Below are positions 28,601 to 36,625 of a DNA stretch of 64,000 nucleotides, one piece after another. Each line of letters starts with the position of its first letter. Position 1 is the stretch's first letter. The notes under the pieces were generated by a model. The model worked only from the letters and a program-made list of their open reading frames with translations. It ran no database searches and was not told the DNA's origin. This stretch comes from Mycolicibacter kumamotonensis (lineage in GTDB: Bacteria > Actinomycetota > Actinomycetes > Mycobacteriales > Mycobacteriaceae). Made by a program: the position numbers and the translations under genes. The stretch covers positions 1 through 64,000 of the forward strand of contig NZ_MVHU01000012.1 of assembly GCF_002086285.1 (NCBI RefSeq), given 5' to 3'.

Positions 28601-29562
28601 TGGGCCAACTGTCCGGACCGACCGACCCCACTGCCGACGCCCGGTGGCCGTCGCCACACCCGCGCAAGGGTTTCCTCACCGACACCTCGATCTGCATCGG
28701 CTGCAAGGCCTGCGAGGTGGCCTGCAAGGAATGGAATCACAACCCGGCCGACGGCGAGCTGGAGCTGCTCGGGTCGTCCTACGACAACACCGGTGCGCTG
28801 GGCGCCAACACCTGGCGACACGTCGCGTTCATCGAGCAGGGCCGCGACGCGATCGAGGAGGCTCGTGAGTCGGGCCGGCAGCTGATCAGCCTGGGCATGC
28901 CGAAAATGCCTGGCAGCGAAGAAGATACCGCACCTCCGGACACCGATCAGTTCCGCTGGCTGATGTCCTCGGACGTGTGCAAGCACTGCACGCACGCCGG
29001 GTGTCTGGATGTCTGCCCGACGGGCGCGCTTTTTCGCACCGAGTTCGGCACGGTCGTGGTGCAAGACGACGTCTGCAACGGCTGCGGCAACTGCGTGCCG
29101 GCGTGCCCGTTCGGGGTGATCGAGCGCCGCACCGACGGCACCGCGGCACCGAAGACCGCCCGCGGCCAAGCCCCCGGGGTGCGCAACTCCGGCATAGCCC
29201 AGAAGTGCACCATGTGCTACGACCGGCTGGTCGACGGCGAGATCCCGGCGTGCGCCAAGACCTGCCCGACCGAATCGATCAAGTTCGGCGACCACGACGA
29301 GCTCGTCGCCGACGCCCGCCGGCGGGTGGCCCGGCTGCACGCGCAGGGCCGCACCGAAGCCCGGCTCTACGGCGCCAATGAACACGACGGGGTCGGCGGC
29401 ACCGGGTCGATTTTCCTGCTGCTCGACGAGCCGGAGGTCTACGGCCTGCCACCGGACCCGCGGGTGGGCACCGCGGACCTGCCGACGATGTTCAAGCGGT
29501 CGGCGCTGGCCGCGGCCGGAATGCTGGCCGCCGCCGCGCTCGCGTTCTTGGGACGCCCGTGA
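28600..29562 (+). CDS. formate dehydrogenase iron-sulfur (beta) subunit
   Basis: 320 residues; the ATG overlaps the stop of the catalytic subunit (TGATG). Four ferredoxin-like Cys clusters are visible: C32/C35/C38/C42 (CIGCKACEVAC), CKHCTHAGCLDVCP, CNGCGNCVPACP and CTMCYDRL...CAKTCP, which would carry four 4Fe-4S centres passing electrons from the catalytic subunit to the membrane. The last 25 residues (AALAAAGMLAAAALAFLG) form a hydrophobic anchor, as in FdnH. It is followed by the NrfD-like subunit with a GTGA overlap. Confidence 0.93.
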   Translation: MGQLSGPTDPTADARWPSPHPRKGFLTDTSICIGCKACEVACKEWNHNPADGELELLGSSYDNTGALGANTWRHVAFIEQGRDAIEEARESGRQLISLGMPKMPGSEEDTAPPDTDQFRWLMSSDVCKHCTHAGCLDVCPTGALFRTEFGTVVVQDDVCNGCGNCVPACPFGVIERRTDGTAAPKTARGQAPGVRNSGIAQKCTMCYDRLVDGEIPACAKTCPTESIKFGDHDELVADARRRVARLHAQGRTEARLYGANEHDGVGGTGSIFLLLDEPEVYGLPPDPRVGTADLPTMFKRSALAAAGMLAAAALAFLGRP

Positions 29563-30611
29563 GCACCGTGCCGGATGGTCCGCGGCGCGGCGGCAGACGC
29601 CGGCGCCGCGGCGGTGGGGACGGTGGCCGAGAGATGCCGATGGTGCCCGACGTGCAGTTCACCTCCTACTACGGGCGCCCGGTGGTCAAGCCCGCGCCGT
29701 GGTCGCACGAGATCGCCGCGTACCTGTTCCTCGGCGGACTGGCGGGCGGCTCGGGCCTGCTGGCCGCCGGCGCCCAGCTCACCGGCCGGAACGTGTTGCG
29801 GCGCAATTCGCGGCTGGCGGCGCTGGTGGCGATCGTGTTGAGCGCGGCGGCCCTGATCAGCGACCTCGGTCGCCCGGAACGCTTCGTCAACATGCTGCGC
29901 ACCATCAAGCTGACCTCACCGATGAGCCTGGGCTCCTGGATCCTGTCGGGGTTCGGTGCGGGCACCGCGGTGGCCGCCGCGGCGGAGCTGGATCGGATGA
30001 CCGGCCGGCGGTTACCGCTGGGCCCGCTGCGCGGCGTGCTGCGGGCCGCGGAGGCTCCGGCCGGCTTGGAGGCCGCCGTGTTCGCGGCACCACTGGCCGT
30101 CTACACCGCGGTGTTGCTGGGCGACACCGCCACCCCGACCTGGCACGGCGCGCACCGCGACCTGCCGTTCGTGTTCGTCAGTTCGGCGAGCCTGGCCTCC
30201 GGGGGGCTGGCGATCCTGACCACGCCGGTGGACGAGGCCGGACCGGCGCGACGGCTGGCGGTGCTCGGGGTGCTCGGCGATGTGATCGCGACCCGCGCCA
30301 TGGCGCACCGGATGGACCCGATCGCCGCCGAACCGCTGCATCGGGGCCGCGCCGGGGCGATGCTGTGGGCCAGCGAACGGCTGGCTGTGGCCGGCGGAAT
30401 CGGGACGCTGCTGGGCGGGCGGAACCGGGCGGTGGCGGCCGTGTCGGGGCTGGCGCTGCTGGCAGCGTCCGCGCTGACCCGCTTCGGGGTATTCGAGGCC
30501 GGCATCGAGTCGGCGAAGGACCCGCGCTACACGATCGAGCCGCAGAAACGCCGCCTGGCGGCACGACGGGCGGCGGGCATCACCGGCGATTCGATCACCA
30601 CGGCGGGCTAA
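29559..30611 (+). CDS. NrfD/PsrC-like membrane subunit of formate dehydrogenase
   Basis: 350 residues with a basic, Gly/Arg-rich N-terminus and about eight hydrophobic segments. The motif YLFLGGLAGGSG and the conserved DLGRPERF after the third segment are typical of NrfD/PsrC quinone-reducing anchors rather than the cytochrome b of E. coli FdnI. It would pass electrons from formate to menaquinone. GTG start overlapping the upstream stop. The stop overlaps that of the convergent DUF2945 gene by 4 bp. Confidence 0.88.
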   Translation: MSTVPDGPRRGGRRRRRGGGDGGREMPMVPDVQFTSYYGRPVVKPAPWSHEIAAYLFLGGLAGGSGLLAAGAQLTGRNVLRRNSRLAALVAIVLSAAALISDLGRPERFVNMLRTIKLTSPMSLGSWILSGFGAGTAVAAAAELDRMTGRRLPLGPLRGVLRAAEAPAGLEAAVFAAPLAVYTAVLLGDTATPTWHGAHRDLPFVFVSSASLASGGLAILTTPVDEAGPARRLAVLGVLGDVIATRAMAHRMDPIAAEPLHRGRAGAMLWASERLAVAGGIGTLLGGRNRAVAAVSGLALLAASALTRFGVFEAGIESAKDPRYTIEPQKRRLAARRAAGITGDSITTAG

Positions 30612-30820
30612 TCCTTCAGCTTCTCCAGCGCCGACCCCTTGTGCATGGCGATGTGATCGGTCTTGTCGCTTTTGATCTCGTACTGCGGGTCCTCCGGCGT
30701 GCAGTGCCGGCGGTGCCCCTTGTAGTCGGTGTCTTTGGTGTGGACCTTGGTGATCCGCCCGCTGACATGTCCGGCTTCGGAATTCCACCGCACGTGGTCG
30801 CCGACCTTGAACGGGCTCAT
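30608..30820 (-). CDS. DUF2945 (TUDOR-like) small protein
   Basis: 70 residues. It starts MSPFKVGDHVRWNSEAGHVSG, with GxI(T/K)KVHTKD after it and a basic C-terminus: the pattern of the DUF2945 / hypervirulence-associated TUDOR domain family, small beta-barrel proteins of unknown role found across bacteria and fungi. Its ATG overlaps the selD stop (ATGA), so it is co-translated with selD. Whether it has any part in selenium metabolism is not known. Confidence 0.8.
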   Translation of the reverse strand: MSPFKVGDHVRWNSEAGHVSGRITKVHTKDTDYKGHRRHCTPEDPQYEIKSDKTDHIAMHKGSALEKLKD

Positions 30821-31803
30821 CGCACCTCGATTCCGCTGCCCGCCACGGTATGCCCGATCACCGGGTACCCGGGAAGTTCGCCGACTATCAAGAGACCGCC
30901 GGAGGTCTGCGCGTCGGCCAGCAGCAGCAGGTCGTCCTCGCTGATCCCGGGCCCGGGACGCAGGCTCGGGCGTACCCAGTCCAGGTTGCGCCGGGTGCCT
31001 CCGGAGACGAACCCGTCGCGCAGTGCCTCGGCCGCACCGTCGATCAGCGGCACCGCGCCACGGTCGATCACCGCGCCCACCCCCGAGGCCCGGCACATCT
31101 TGTAGAGGTGGCCGAGCAGCCCGAAGCCGGTGACGTCGGTGGCTGCCCGGATCCCGGCCGTCACGGCGGCCTGCGCGGCGGCCCGGTTGAGCCCGATCAT
31201 CACCGACACCGCCTCGGCGCACACCTCGCCGGTGCGCTTGTGCCGGTTGTTGAGCAGCCCGACGCCGATCGGTTTGGTCAGCGTCAGCGGCAGTCCCGGC
31301 GAGGCGGCATCGTTGCGCAGCAGCTTTTTCGGATCGGCCACCCCGGTGACGGCCATGCCGTACTTGGGTTCGGGGTCGTCGATGGAGTGTCCGCCGATCA
31401 CCGGGCAGCCCGCCTGCTCGGCCACCGCCAGCCCGCCGCGCAGCACCTCGGTCATCAACTCCATGGGAAGGGTCTCCCGCGGCCAGCCGACCAGGTTGAT
31501 CGCCACCACAGGTGTCCCGCCCATCGCGTAGATGTCCGAGAGCGCGTTGGCGGCGGCGATCCGGCCCCAGTCGTAGGCGTCATCGACGACGGGGGTGAAG
31601 AAGTCCGCGGTGGACAGCACCGCGAGGTCGTCGCGCACCAGCACCGCGGCCGCGTCGTCGCCGTCGTCGAGCCCGACCACCACGTTGTCGCGCGCCTGAC
31701 CGGTCAGGCCGCGCACCGCATCCTCCAGTTCGCCCGGTGGGATCTTGCAGGCGCAGCCGCCGCCACGCGCGTAGCCGGTGAGCCGGACGGTCTCTGGGGT
31801 CAT
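30817..31803 (-). CDS. selD: selenophosphate synthetase SelD
   Basis: 328 residues. Makes selenophosphate from selenide and ATP, the selenium donor for SelA. The catalytic loop GGGCACK puts C17 and K20 at the same positions as in E. coli SelD; the Sec/Cys position is Cys here. The ATP-binding Asp clusters (DDGDDAAA, STADFFTP) and the AIR-synthase fold motifs TDVTGFGLLGH and ADAQTSGGLL are present. It is divergent from selC-selA-selB across a tandem repeat array and followed by the overlapping DUF2945 gene. Confidence 0.96.
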   Translation of the reverse strand: MTPETVRLTGYARGGGCACKIPPGELEDAVRGLTGQARDNVVVGLDDGDDAAAVLVRDDLAVLSTADFFTPVVDDAYDWGRIAAANALSDIYAMGGTPVVAINLVGWPRETLPMELMTEVLRGGLAVAEQAGCPVIGGHSIDDPEPKYGMAVTGVADPKKLLRNDAASPGLPLTLTKPIGVGLLNNRHKRTGEVCAEAVSVMIGLNRAAAQAAVTAGIRAATDVTGFGLLGHLYKMCRASGVGAVIDRGAVPLIDGAAEALRDGFVSGGTRRNLDWVRPSLRPGPGISEDDLLLLADAQTSGGLLIVGELPGYPVIGHTVAGSGIEVR

Positions 31804-31822
31804 CGGTCCAGGCTAATCACAC

Positions 31823-32149
31823 CGCCTCCTCAACGGGCTCGTCCCTCGCCCGCATCGTCGCCGGCTGGTCCCGATCGCCCGCCTCCTCAACGGGCTCGTC
31901 CCTCGCCCGCATCGTCGCCGGCTGGTCCCGATCGCCCGCCTCCTCAACGGGCTCGTCCCTCGCCCGCATCGTCGCCGGCTGGTCCCGATCGCCCGCCTCC
32001 TCAACGGGCTCGTCCCTCGCCCGCATCGTCGCCGGCTGGTCCCGATCGCCCGCCTCCTCAACGGGCTCGTCCCTCGCCCGCATCGTCGCCGGCTGGTCCC
32101 GATCGCCCGCCTCCTCAACGGGCTCGTCCCTCGCCCGCATCGTCGCCGG
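31823..32149. repeat. perfect 57-bp tandem repeat, six copies, between selD and selC
   Basis: Six starts of CGCCTCCTCAACGGGCTCG at 31823, 31880, 31937, 31994, 32051 and 32108 give a constant 57-bp period. The unit is a 42-bp core plus a 15-bp linker CTGGTCCCGATCGCC; the sixth core ends at 32149 without linker. The copies are identical. Each has a small inverted repeat, CGGGC...GCCCG, with a 9-base loop. The array fills nearly the whole 361-bp space between the selD start and tRNA-Sec, so the promoters of both must lie in or at its edge. Because 57 is divisible by 3, long frames stay open through it on both strands, but none has support as a gene. Confidence 0.99.
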
Positions 32150-32151
32150 GC

Positions 32152-32157
32152 TAGGTT
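32152..32157 (+). promoter_or_regulatory. selC: candidate -10 box of the selC-selA-selB promoter
   Basis: TAGGTT fits the mycobacterial TANNNT -10 pattern and lies 8-13 bases before the mature 5' end of tRNA-Sec, between the last repeat core and the tRNA. A -35 element at normal distance would fall inside the sixth repeat core. Placement is by spacing only. Confidence 0.4.
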
Positions 32158-32164
32158 GATCCGC

Positions 32165-32259
32165 GGAGGCGTTTGGGTCCTGGTGGGCTCCCCGGTCTTC
32201 AAAACCGGTGAGGCCGAGCAGCTCGGCCTGGCGGGTTCGATTCCCGTCCGCCTCCGCCA
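32165..32259 (+). tRNA. selC: tRNA-Sec (anticodon UCA)
   Basis: 95 nt with encoded CCA. The acceptor arm GGAGGCG pairs with CGCCTCC, discriminator G. The D stem has six pairs (GGGTCC/GGGCTC) with a 4-base loop, a hallmark of tRNA-Sec. The anticodon stem CCGGT/ACCGG holds loop CTTCAAA with anticodon TCA at 32199-32201. The variable arm is long (AGGCCGAG/CTCGGCCT, loop CAG). The T arm is GCGGG-TTCGATT-CCCGT. The eighth acceptor pair usual in bacterial tRNA-Sec would be U-C here, so it seems unpaired. The selA start lies 17 bp downstream. Confidence 0.97.
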
Positions 32260-32275
32260 TCCGACAGGAGGCGCA

Positions 32276-33583
32276 GTGAGCCTGACCGATCCGCGGCGCG
32301 GCATTCCGCGCACCGACGCCCTGCTGGCACTGCCCGCTGTGCTCGCGGCGCGCACCCGGCTGGGTGATCACGTCGTCCGCGCCCTGGTGCGTGACGCCCA
32401 GGACCGGGCGCGGCGCGGTGAGCTGAGCCCTGAGCTGGTGGAATCCACTGTGTTGGAGGGTATCTCGGATGGTTGCGGGACCACGCTGCGGCCGGTGCTC
32501 AATGCCACCGGGGTGGTGGTCCACACCAACCTCGGTCGAGCACCCCTGTCGGGTGCGGCGGTCGCGGCGCTGGTGGCGGCCAGCGGTTACGTGGACGTCG
32601 AACTGGACCTGGCCACCGGCGCCCGGTCCAAACGTGGTGTCGCCGCCCGGGCGGCACTGCTGGCCGCCTGCCCGGCCGCCGAGGACGCACTGGTGGTCAA
32701 CAACGGCGCGGCCGCTTTGGTGCTGGCCACCACCGCGCTGGCGGCCGGCCGGGAGGTGGTGGTCAGCCGGGGCGAGCTGATCGAGATCGGTGCCGGCTTC
32801 CGGCTGCCGGATCTGATCGCATCCACCGGTGCGACGCTGCGTGAGGTGGGCACCACCAACCGCACCCACCTGCACGACTACGCCGACGCCCTCGGACCGC
32901 AGACCGGCTGCATCCTCAAGGTGCATCCCAGCAACTTCGCCGTCCACGGCTTCACCGCCGCCGTCGACTTGGCTGAATTGCGGCCGCTGGCAAGCGAACA
33001 CGACGTGCCGCTGGTGGCCGATCTGGGCAGTGGCCTGTTGGCTCCCGACCCGCTGCTGCCCGGCGAACCCGATGCCGCCACCGCGCTCGCCGACGGCGCC
33101 GACGTGGTCACCGGCAGCGGCGACAAGCTGCTCGGCGGGCCGCAGGCCGGGCTGGCGCTGGGCCGCACCGAGGTCATCACCCGCCTGGCCCGTCACCCGT
33201 TGGCCCGCGCCGTACGCGCGGACAAACTGACGCTGGCCGCGCTCGAGGCCACGGTGGCCGGCCCCGCTCCCCCGGTGACACAGGCGCTGCACGCCGACCC
33301 CGACCGATTGCGCGCCCGCACCGAACGGTTGGCGGCCGCGGTCGGGGCCGGAGTCATCGCCCACGACGGTCGGGTCGGTGGCGGAGGTGCCCCCGGAGTG
33401 CCGCTGGCGGGCTGGGCGGTCCGGCTGCCCGAGGCGGCCGCGGCCCGGTTGCGCGCCGGGGATCCCGCGGTGCTGCCCCGGTTGCACGACGGCGCCTGCC
33501 TGCTCGATCTGCGCTGTGTGCCCGAAGCCGACGATGAGCGGTTGCTGGCCGCGGTGCGCGCCGCCCTCGACCGGATCGACTGA
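32276..33583 (+). CDS. selA: L-seryl-tRNA(Sec) selenium transferase SelA
   Basis: 435 residues from the GTG at 32276 behind an AGGAGG site, 17 bp after tRNA-Sec. SelA is a PLP enzyme that converts seryl-tRNA(Sec) to selenocysteyl-tRNA(Sec) using selenophosphate. Visible features are the N-terminal helical tRNA-binding region, LNATGVVVHTNLGRAPL, NNGAAALVL, and the PLP lysine K284 in GSGDKLLGGPQAG. Its stop is followed after 2 bp by selB. The frame is open upstream through the tRNA, but that part cannot be coding. Confidence 0.96.
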   Translation: MSLTDPRRGIPRTDALLALPAVLAARTRLGDHVVRALVRDAQDRARRGELSPELVESTVLEGISDGCGTTLRPVLNATGVVVHTNLGRAPLSGAAVAALVAASGYVDVELDLATGARSKRGVAARAALLAACPAAEDALVVNNGAAALVLATTALAAGREVVVSRGELIEIGAGFRLPDLIASTGATLREVGTTNRTHLHDYADALGPQTGCILKVHPSNFAVHGFTAAVDLAELRPLASEHDVPLVADLGSGLLAPDPLLPGEPDAATALADGADVVTGSGDKLLGGPQAGLALGRTEVITRLARHPLARAVRADKLTLAALEATVAGPAPPVTQALHADPDRLRARTERLAAAVGAGVIAHDGRVGGGGAPGVPLAGWAVRLPEAAAARLRAGDPAVLPRLHDGACLLDLRCVPEADDERLLAAVRAALDRID

Positions 33584-33585
33584 GC

Positions 33586-35382
33586 GTGTTCGTCGTCGCC
33601 ACCGCCGGCCATGTCGACCACGGCAAGTCCACCCTGGTCCACGCACTCACCGGCATGGAACCCGACCGGTGGGCCGAGGAGCGCCGGCGCGGGCTCACCA
33701 TCGATTTGGGCTTCGCCTGGACCAGGCTGACATCGGGCCGGCAGGTGGCCTTCGTCGACGTGCCGGGCCACGAACGGTTTCTGCCCAACACGCTGGCCGG
33801 ACTCGGTCCCGCACCGGTGGTGTGCTTCGTGGTCGCCGCCGACGAAGGCTGGCGGGCGCAATCCGACGATCACCGCGATGCCGTTGCCGCCCTGGGCATC
33901 TCCCACGGTCTGGTCGTTGTGACCCGGATCGACCGGGCCGCCGATCGCCGGATCGCCGACGTGTCGGATCAAGCCCGGAGCGAACTGGCCCGGACCGGCC
34001 TGCGTGATGCCCCGATCGTCGCCGTGTCCGCGGTCGACGGCACCGGCCTGCCGGAGCTGCGAACCGTCCTCGACGACGTACTGGCCGGCATCCCGTCGCC
34101 CCGAGCCGGCGACCGAGTGCGGCTGTGGGTGGACCGGGCGTTCCCGATCAGCGGCGCCGGGACGGTGGTGACCGGCACGCTGACCGCCGGCACGCTGGCG
34201 CGCGGCGACCATCTGGACCTGCTCGGCGGGAACCGCCCGGTGCCGGTGGTGATCCGCGGCCTGCAGTGCTGTGGGGAGCCGCTGTCGACGGTGGGGCCGG
34301 TGGCCCGGGTCGCGGTAAACCTGCGCGGTGTCGCCGTCGACGAGGTGCATCGCGGTGCCACGCTGACAACGCCGGACAGGTGGCGCAGCACCGGCGTGAT
34401 CGACGTGCGGCGACGCAGCGGGGCGGCGCTGGGTGCGGTCCCGGAACGGGTCATGGCGCATATCGGGACGGCGGCGATCCCCGTGCGACTGCGGCGATTC
34501 GACGACGATCACGCCCGGCTCACGCTGGAGCACCCGCTGCCGCTGGTCACCGGGGACCGGCTGGTGCTGCGCCATCCCGGCAACCGCAGGGTGCTGGGCG
34601 GGGTGCTGGTGCTCGACGCCGACCCGCCTGCCCTGCGACGGCGCGGCGACGCGGCCCGGCGAACCGCCGCCCTGGCCGATCTCGATCCCGACGACGACGT
34701 CGCCCGGGCGCGCGCCGAGGTGGCGCGCCGCGGTGCGGTGACCCAACAGGGACTGCGCATGCTGGGCTGCGAATGCCCAACGGTGCCCGCCGGGGTCCGG
34801 GTGGTCGGCGACTGGTGGGTGCACGCCCCGGCCCACGAGGCCTGGCGGGAACGGCTGCAAGCCGCGCTGCAGGAACTGAAAAGGCGAGATCCGTTGGCCG
34901 CCGGGCTATCCCGGGGCGCGGCCGTCGACCTGCTGGAGCTTCCCGATCCCGTCCTGCTCGATGATGTGGTGCGCAGCGCGGGGCTGGAGCAGCACAACGG
35001 GCTGATCCAGCTGCCAGGCCGACGCACCGATCTCGGCCCGGCTGAAGCCGCGGTCGCCGAGCTGGAATCGCGCCTGGCCGCCGATCCGTTCCGCGCGCCG
35101 GACGCCGACGACCTCGCCGCCCTGCAGCTGCGCACCCGCGAGCTGGCTGCGGCCGAACGAGCCGGGCGGCTGCTGCGTCTGCGTGACGGGCTGGTGCTGT
35201 TGCCCAGTGCACCCGCGCTGGCGATGCGCGAGCTGGCCCGACTGGATCAGCCGTTCACGGCCAGCCAGGCCCGCCAGGCGTTGGCCACCACCCGCCGCGT
35301 GATGATCCCGCTGCTGGAGTATCTCGACGCCCGCGGCTGGACCCGGCGAATCGATTCCGTCCAGCGAGAAGTGGTGCGGTGA
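33586..35382 (+). CDS. selB: selenocysteine-specific elongation factor SelB
   Basis: 598 residues from a GTG. The N-terminal GTPase has G1 GHVDHGKST at 8-16 and DVPGHERF; the usual NKxD is TRID, a variation that SelB proteins tolerate. EF-Tu-like domains 2-4 follow, then C-terminal winged-helix domains that bind the SECIS hairpin (region after about residue 400). SelB delivers Sec-tRNA to the UGA in the formate dehydrogenase mRNA. It is the last gene of selC-selA-selB and is followed by a clear hairpin terminator. Confidence 0.95.
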   Translation: MFVVATAGHVDHGKSTLVHALTGMEPDRWAEERRRGLTIDLGFAWTRLTSGRQVAFVDVPGHERFLPNTLAGLGPAPVVCFVVAADEGWRAQSDDHRDAVAALGISHGLVVVTRIDRAADRRIADVSDQARSELARTGLRDAPIVAVSAVDGTGLPELRTVLDDVLAGIPSPRAGDRVRLWVDRAFPISGAGTVVTGTLTAGTLARGDHLDLLGGNRPVPVVIRGLQCCGEPLSTVGPVARVAVNLRGVAVDEVHRGATLTTPDRWRSTGVIDVRRRSGAALGAVPERVMAHIGTAAIPVRLRRFDDDHARLTLEHPLPLVTGDRLVLRHPGNRRVLGGVLVLDADPPALRRRGDAARRTAALADLDPDDDVARARAEVARRGAVTQQGLRMLGCECPTVPAGVRVVGDWWVHAPAHEAWRERLQAALQELKRRDPLAAGLSRGAAVDLLELPDPVLLDDVVRSAGLEQHNGLIQLPGRRTDLGPAEAAVAELESRLAADPFRAPDADDLAALQLRTRELAAAERAGRLLRLRDGLVLLPSAPALAMRELARLDQPFTASQARQALATTRRVMIPLLEYLDARGWTRRIDSVQREVVR

Positions 35383-35400
35383 GGCATCCGACCAACACGA

Positions 35401-35424
35401 AATGCCCCGGCGAACCGGGGCATT
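35401..35424. terminator. bidirectional hairpin terminator after selB
   Basis: A perfect 10-bp stem AATGCCCCGG / CCGGGGCATT with loop CGAA, lying 19 bp after the selB stop and 22 bp from the stop of the convergent secreted-protein gene. It has no long T tract, as is common for mycobacterial terminators. Confidence 0.85.
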
Positions 35425-35445
35425 CGTGCGTGCTGTTGTGGTCGG

Positions 35446-36411
35446 TTACGCGTCCGGCGTGGGCAGGCCGAGGTCGAGCGCGCTGTACAGACCGGCGGCT
35501 GCCAGGTCGGCGTCGGGCGTGATCACGTCGACGTCGGAGTAGTCGGCCGGCGCGAACCACGACGCCGCCCACGACATATCGAAGTTGCCGAACGGCGTCT
35601 TGAGGAAGTCGACGGCGGCAGTGTCGTCACCGGCGGCGTTGTAGTAGAGGTTGGTGAAGCCGAAGCCCAGCTGGTTCTGGGCGTAGACGTCTCCATCGTC
35701 GGTGACGAACACGTCGTTGATCCCGGCGCCGAACAGCGACTCCGTGAGGTAGTTGGTGCCCACCAGCGTGTCGCCCTCACTGGGAACGAAGGTGGCATTC
35801 AGCTTCCAGGTCTGCGAGAACGGGTCCTGGTCGACGAGCAACTGCGCGTCATCGGCGCCGTACACCGGAGTCCAGGTCAGGTTCTCCGGAAGGTCCTCGC
35901 CATACGCCAGGTTCAGCGCGCTGTACAGCCCGGCGCTCTCCAGCGCATTCTCCGGCGAGACCTCGATCAGCGTCGACACGTCGGCAGGGGCGAACAACGA
36001 CGCCATCGAGGACATGTCGATGTTGCCGAACGGCGTCTTCAGGATGTCGACGACGTCCTTGCCGTCACCGGCGGCGTCGTAATACAGGTTGGTGAATCCC
36101 AGACCCAACTGATTCTGGTTGTAGACGTCCTTGGTGGCCTCGTCGATGAACAGGGTGTTGAGCCCACCCGTCGACGGCGTGAGGTACGTGGTTCCTACCA
36201 GCGTGGTGTCGGCGTTGACGAAGGTGGACCCGACGGCCCACGTGTTGATGAACGAGTTCGCCTGCTGGAGGACCTCCGCGGTGTCGATCTGGTAGACCGG
36301 CGTCCACGTCGGCGCCGGCGTTTCGGCCGTATCGGCGTTGGCAGTCCCGGCCGCCAGGAACGCCGCTGCCGCAGCGCCACCTACCGCCACACCCAGTGCA
36401 CGGAACTTCAT
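35446..36411 (-). CDS. secreted protein made of two tandem ~140-residue repeats; function unknown
   Basis: 321 residues with a signal peptide cleaved near ATANA at 26. The mature protein is two copies of one domain (about 35-175 and 178-318). Each begins TWTPVY and contains (T/N)TLVGT(T/N)YLT, (V/D)Y(N/A)QNQLG(L/F)GFTNLYY(D/N)AAGD, FLKTPFGN(I/F)DMS and AGLYSAL(N/D)L. There are no cysteines or lipobox, and it is acidic and aromatic-rich, which suggests beta structure at the cell surface or released. I do not recognise the family; mycobacteria have similar uncharacterised exported proteins. It is tail-to-tail with selB. Confidence 0.85.
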   Translation of the reverse strand: MKFRALGVAVGGAAAAAFLAAGTANADTAETPAPTWTPVYQIDTAEVLQQANSFINTWAVGSTFVNADTTLVGTTYLTPSTGGLNTLFIDEATKDVYNQNQLGLGFTNLYYDAAGDGKDVVDILKTPFGNIDMSSMASLFAPADVSTLIEVSPENALESAGLYSALNLAYGEDLPENLTWTPVYGADDAQLLVDQDPFSQTWKLNATFVPSEGDTLVGTNYLTESLFGAGINDVFVTDDGDVYAQNQLGFGFTNLYYNAAGDDTAAVDFLKTPFGNFDMSWAASWFAPADYSDVDVITPDADLAAAGLYSALDLGLPTPDA

Positions 36412-36625
36412 GAAAATTCTCCCTTGTTTGAAACCGTCATTCTTTTTCTATTGACGGTAGCGTAACTGTAGGTCTGCCCCGACCTGGCGTCAAGTTTCCT
36501 CACAGGTTCTGTTTGGGAACGAACCGATTCTCTTGATCCCGCCGCTGCGGTCGAGTACGTTGAACGAGTTTGATGGGACCGCACGTCTCGGTAAATCTCG
36601 AAGACCTCCAGATAGGGAATCTGCC
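36412..36625. other. non-coding gap between divergent genes
   Basis: 214 bp between the start of the secreted-repeat gene (minus) and the TTG of the acyl-CoA dehydrogenase (plus). The part at 36412-36470 is A/T-rich (TTCTTTTTCTATTGACGG) and is a likely promoter region. A minus-strand frame across it looks like chance. Confidence 0.4.

Noticed and set aside
31823..32149. CRISPR array
   Set aside because: The 57-bp units are identical throughout, including the 15-bp linker; there are no variable spacers and no cas genes nearby.
31817..33646. 609-codon minus-strand frame through the repeats and selA
   Set aside because: Antisense to selA, with Gln/His/Gly-rich shadow composition; the 57-bp period only keeps frames open.
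35446..36411. MspA-type porin
   Set aside because: It is secreted and similar in style, but has two internal repeats and lacks the MspA motifs.
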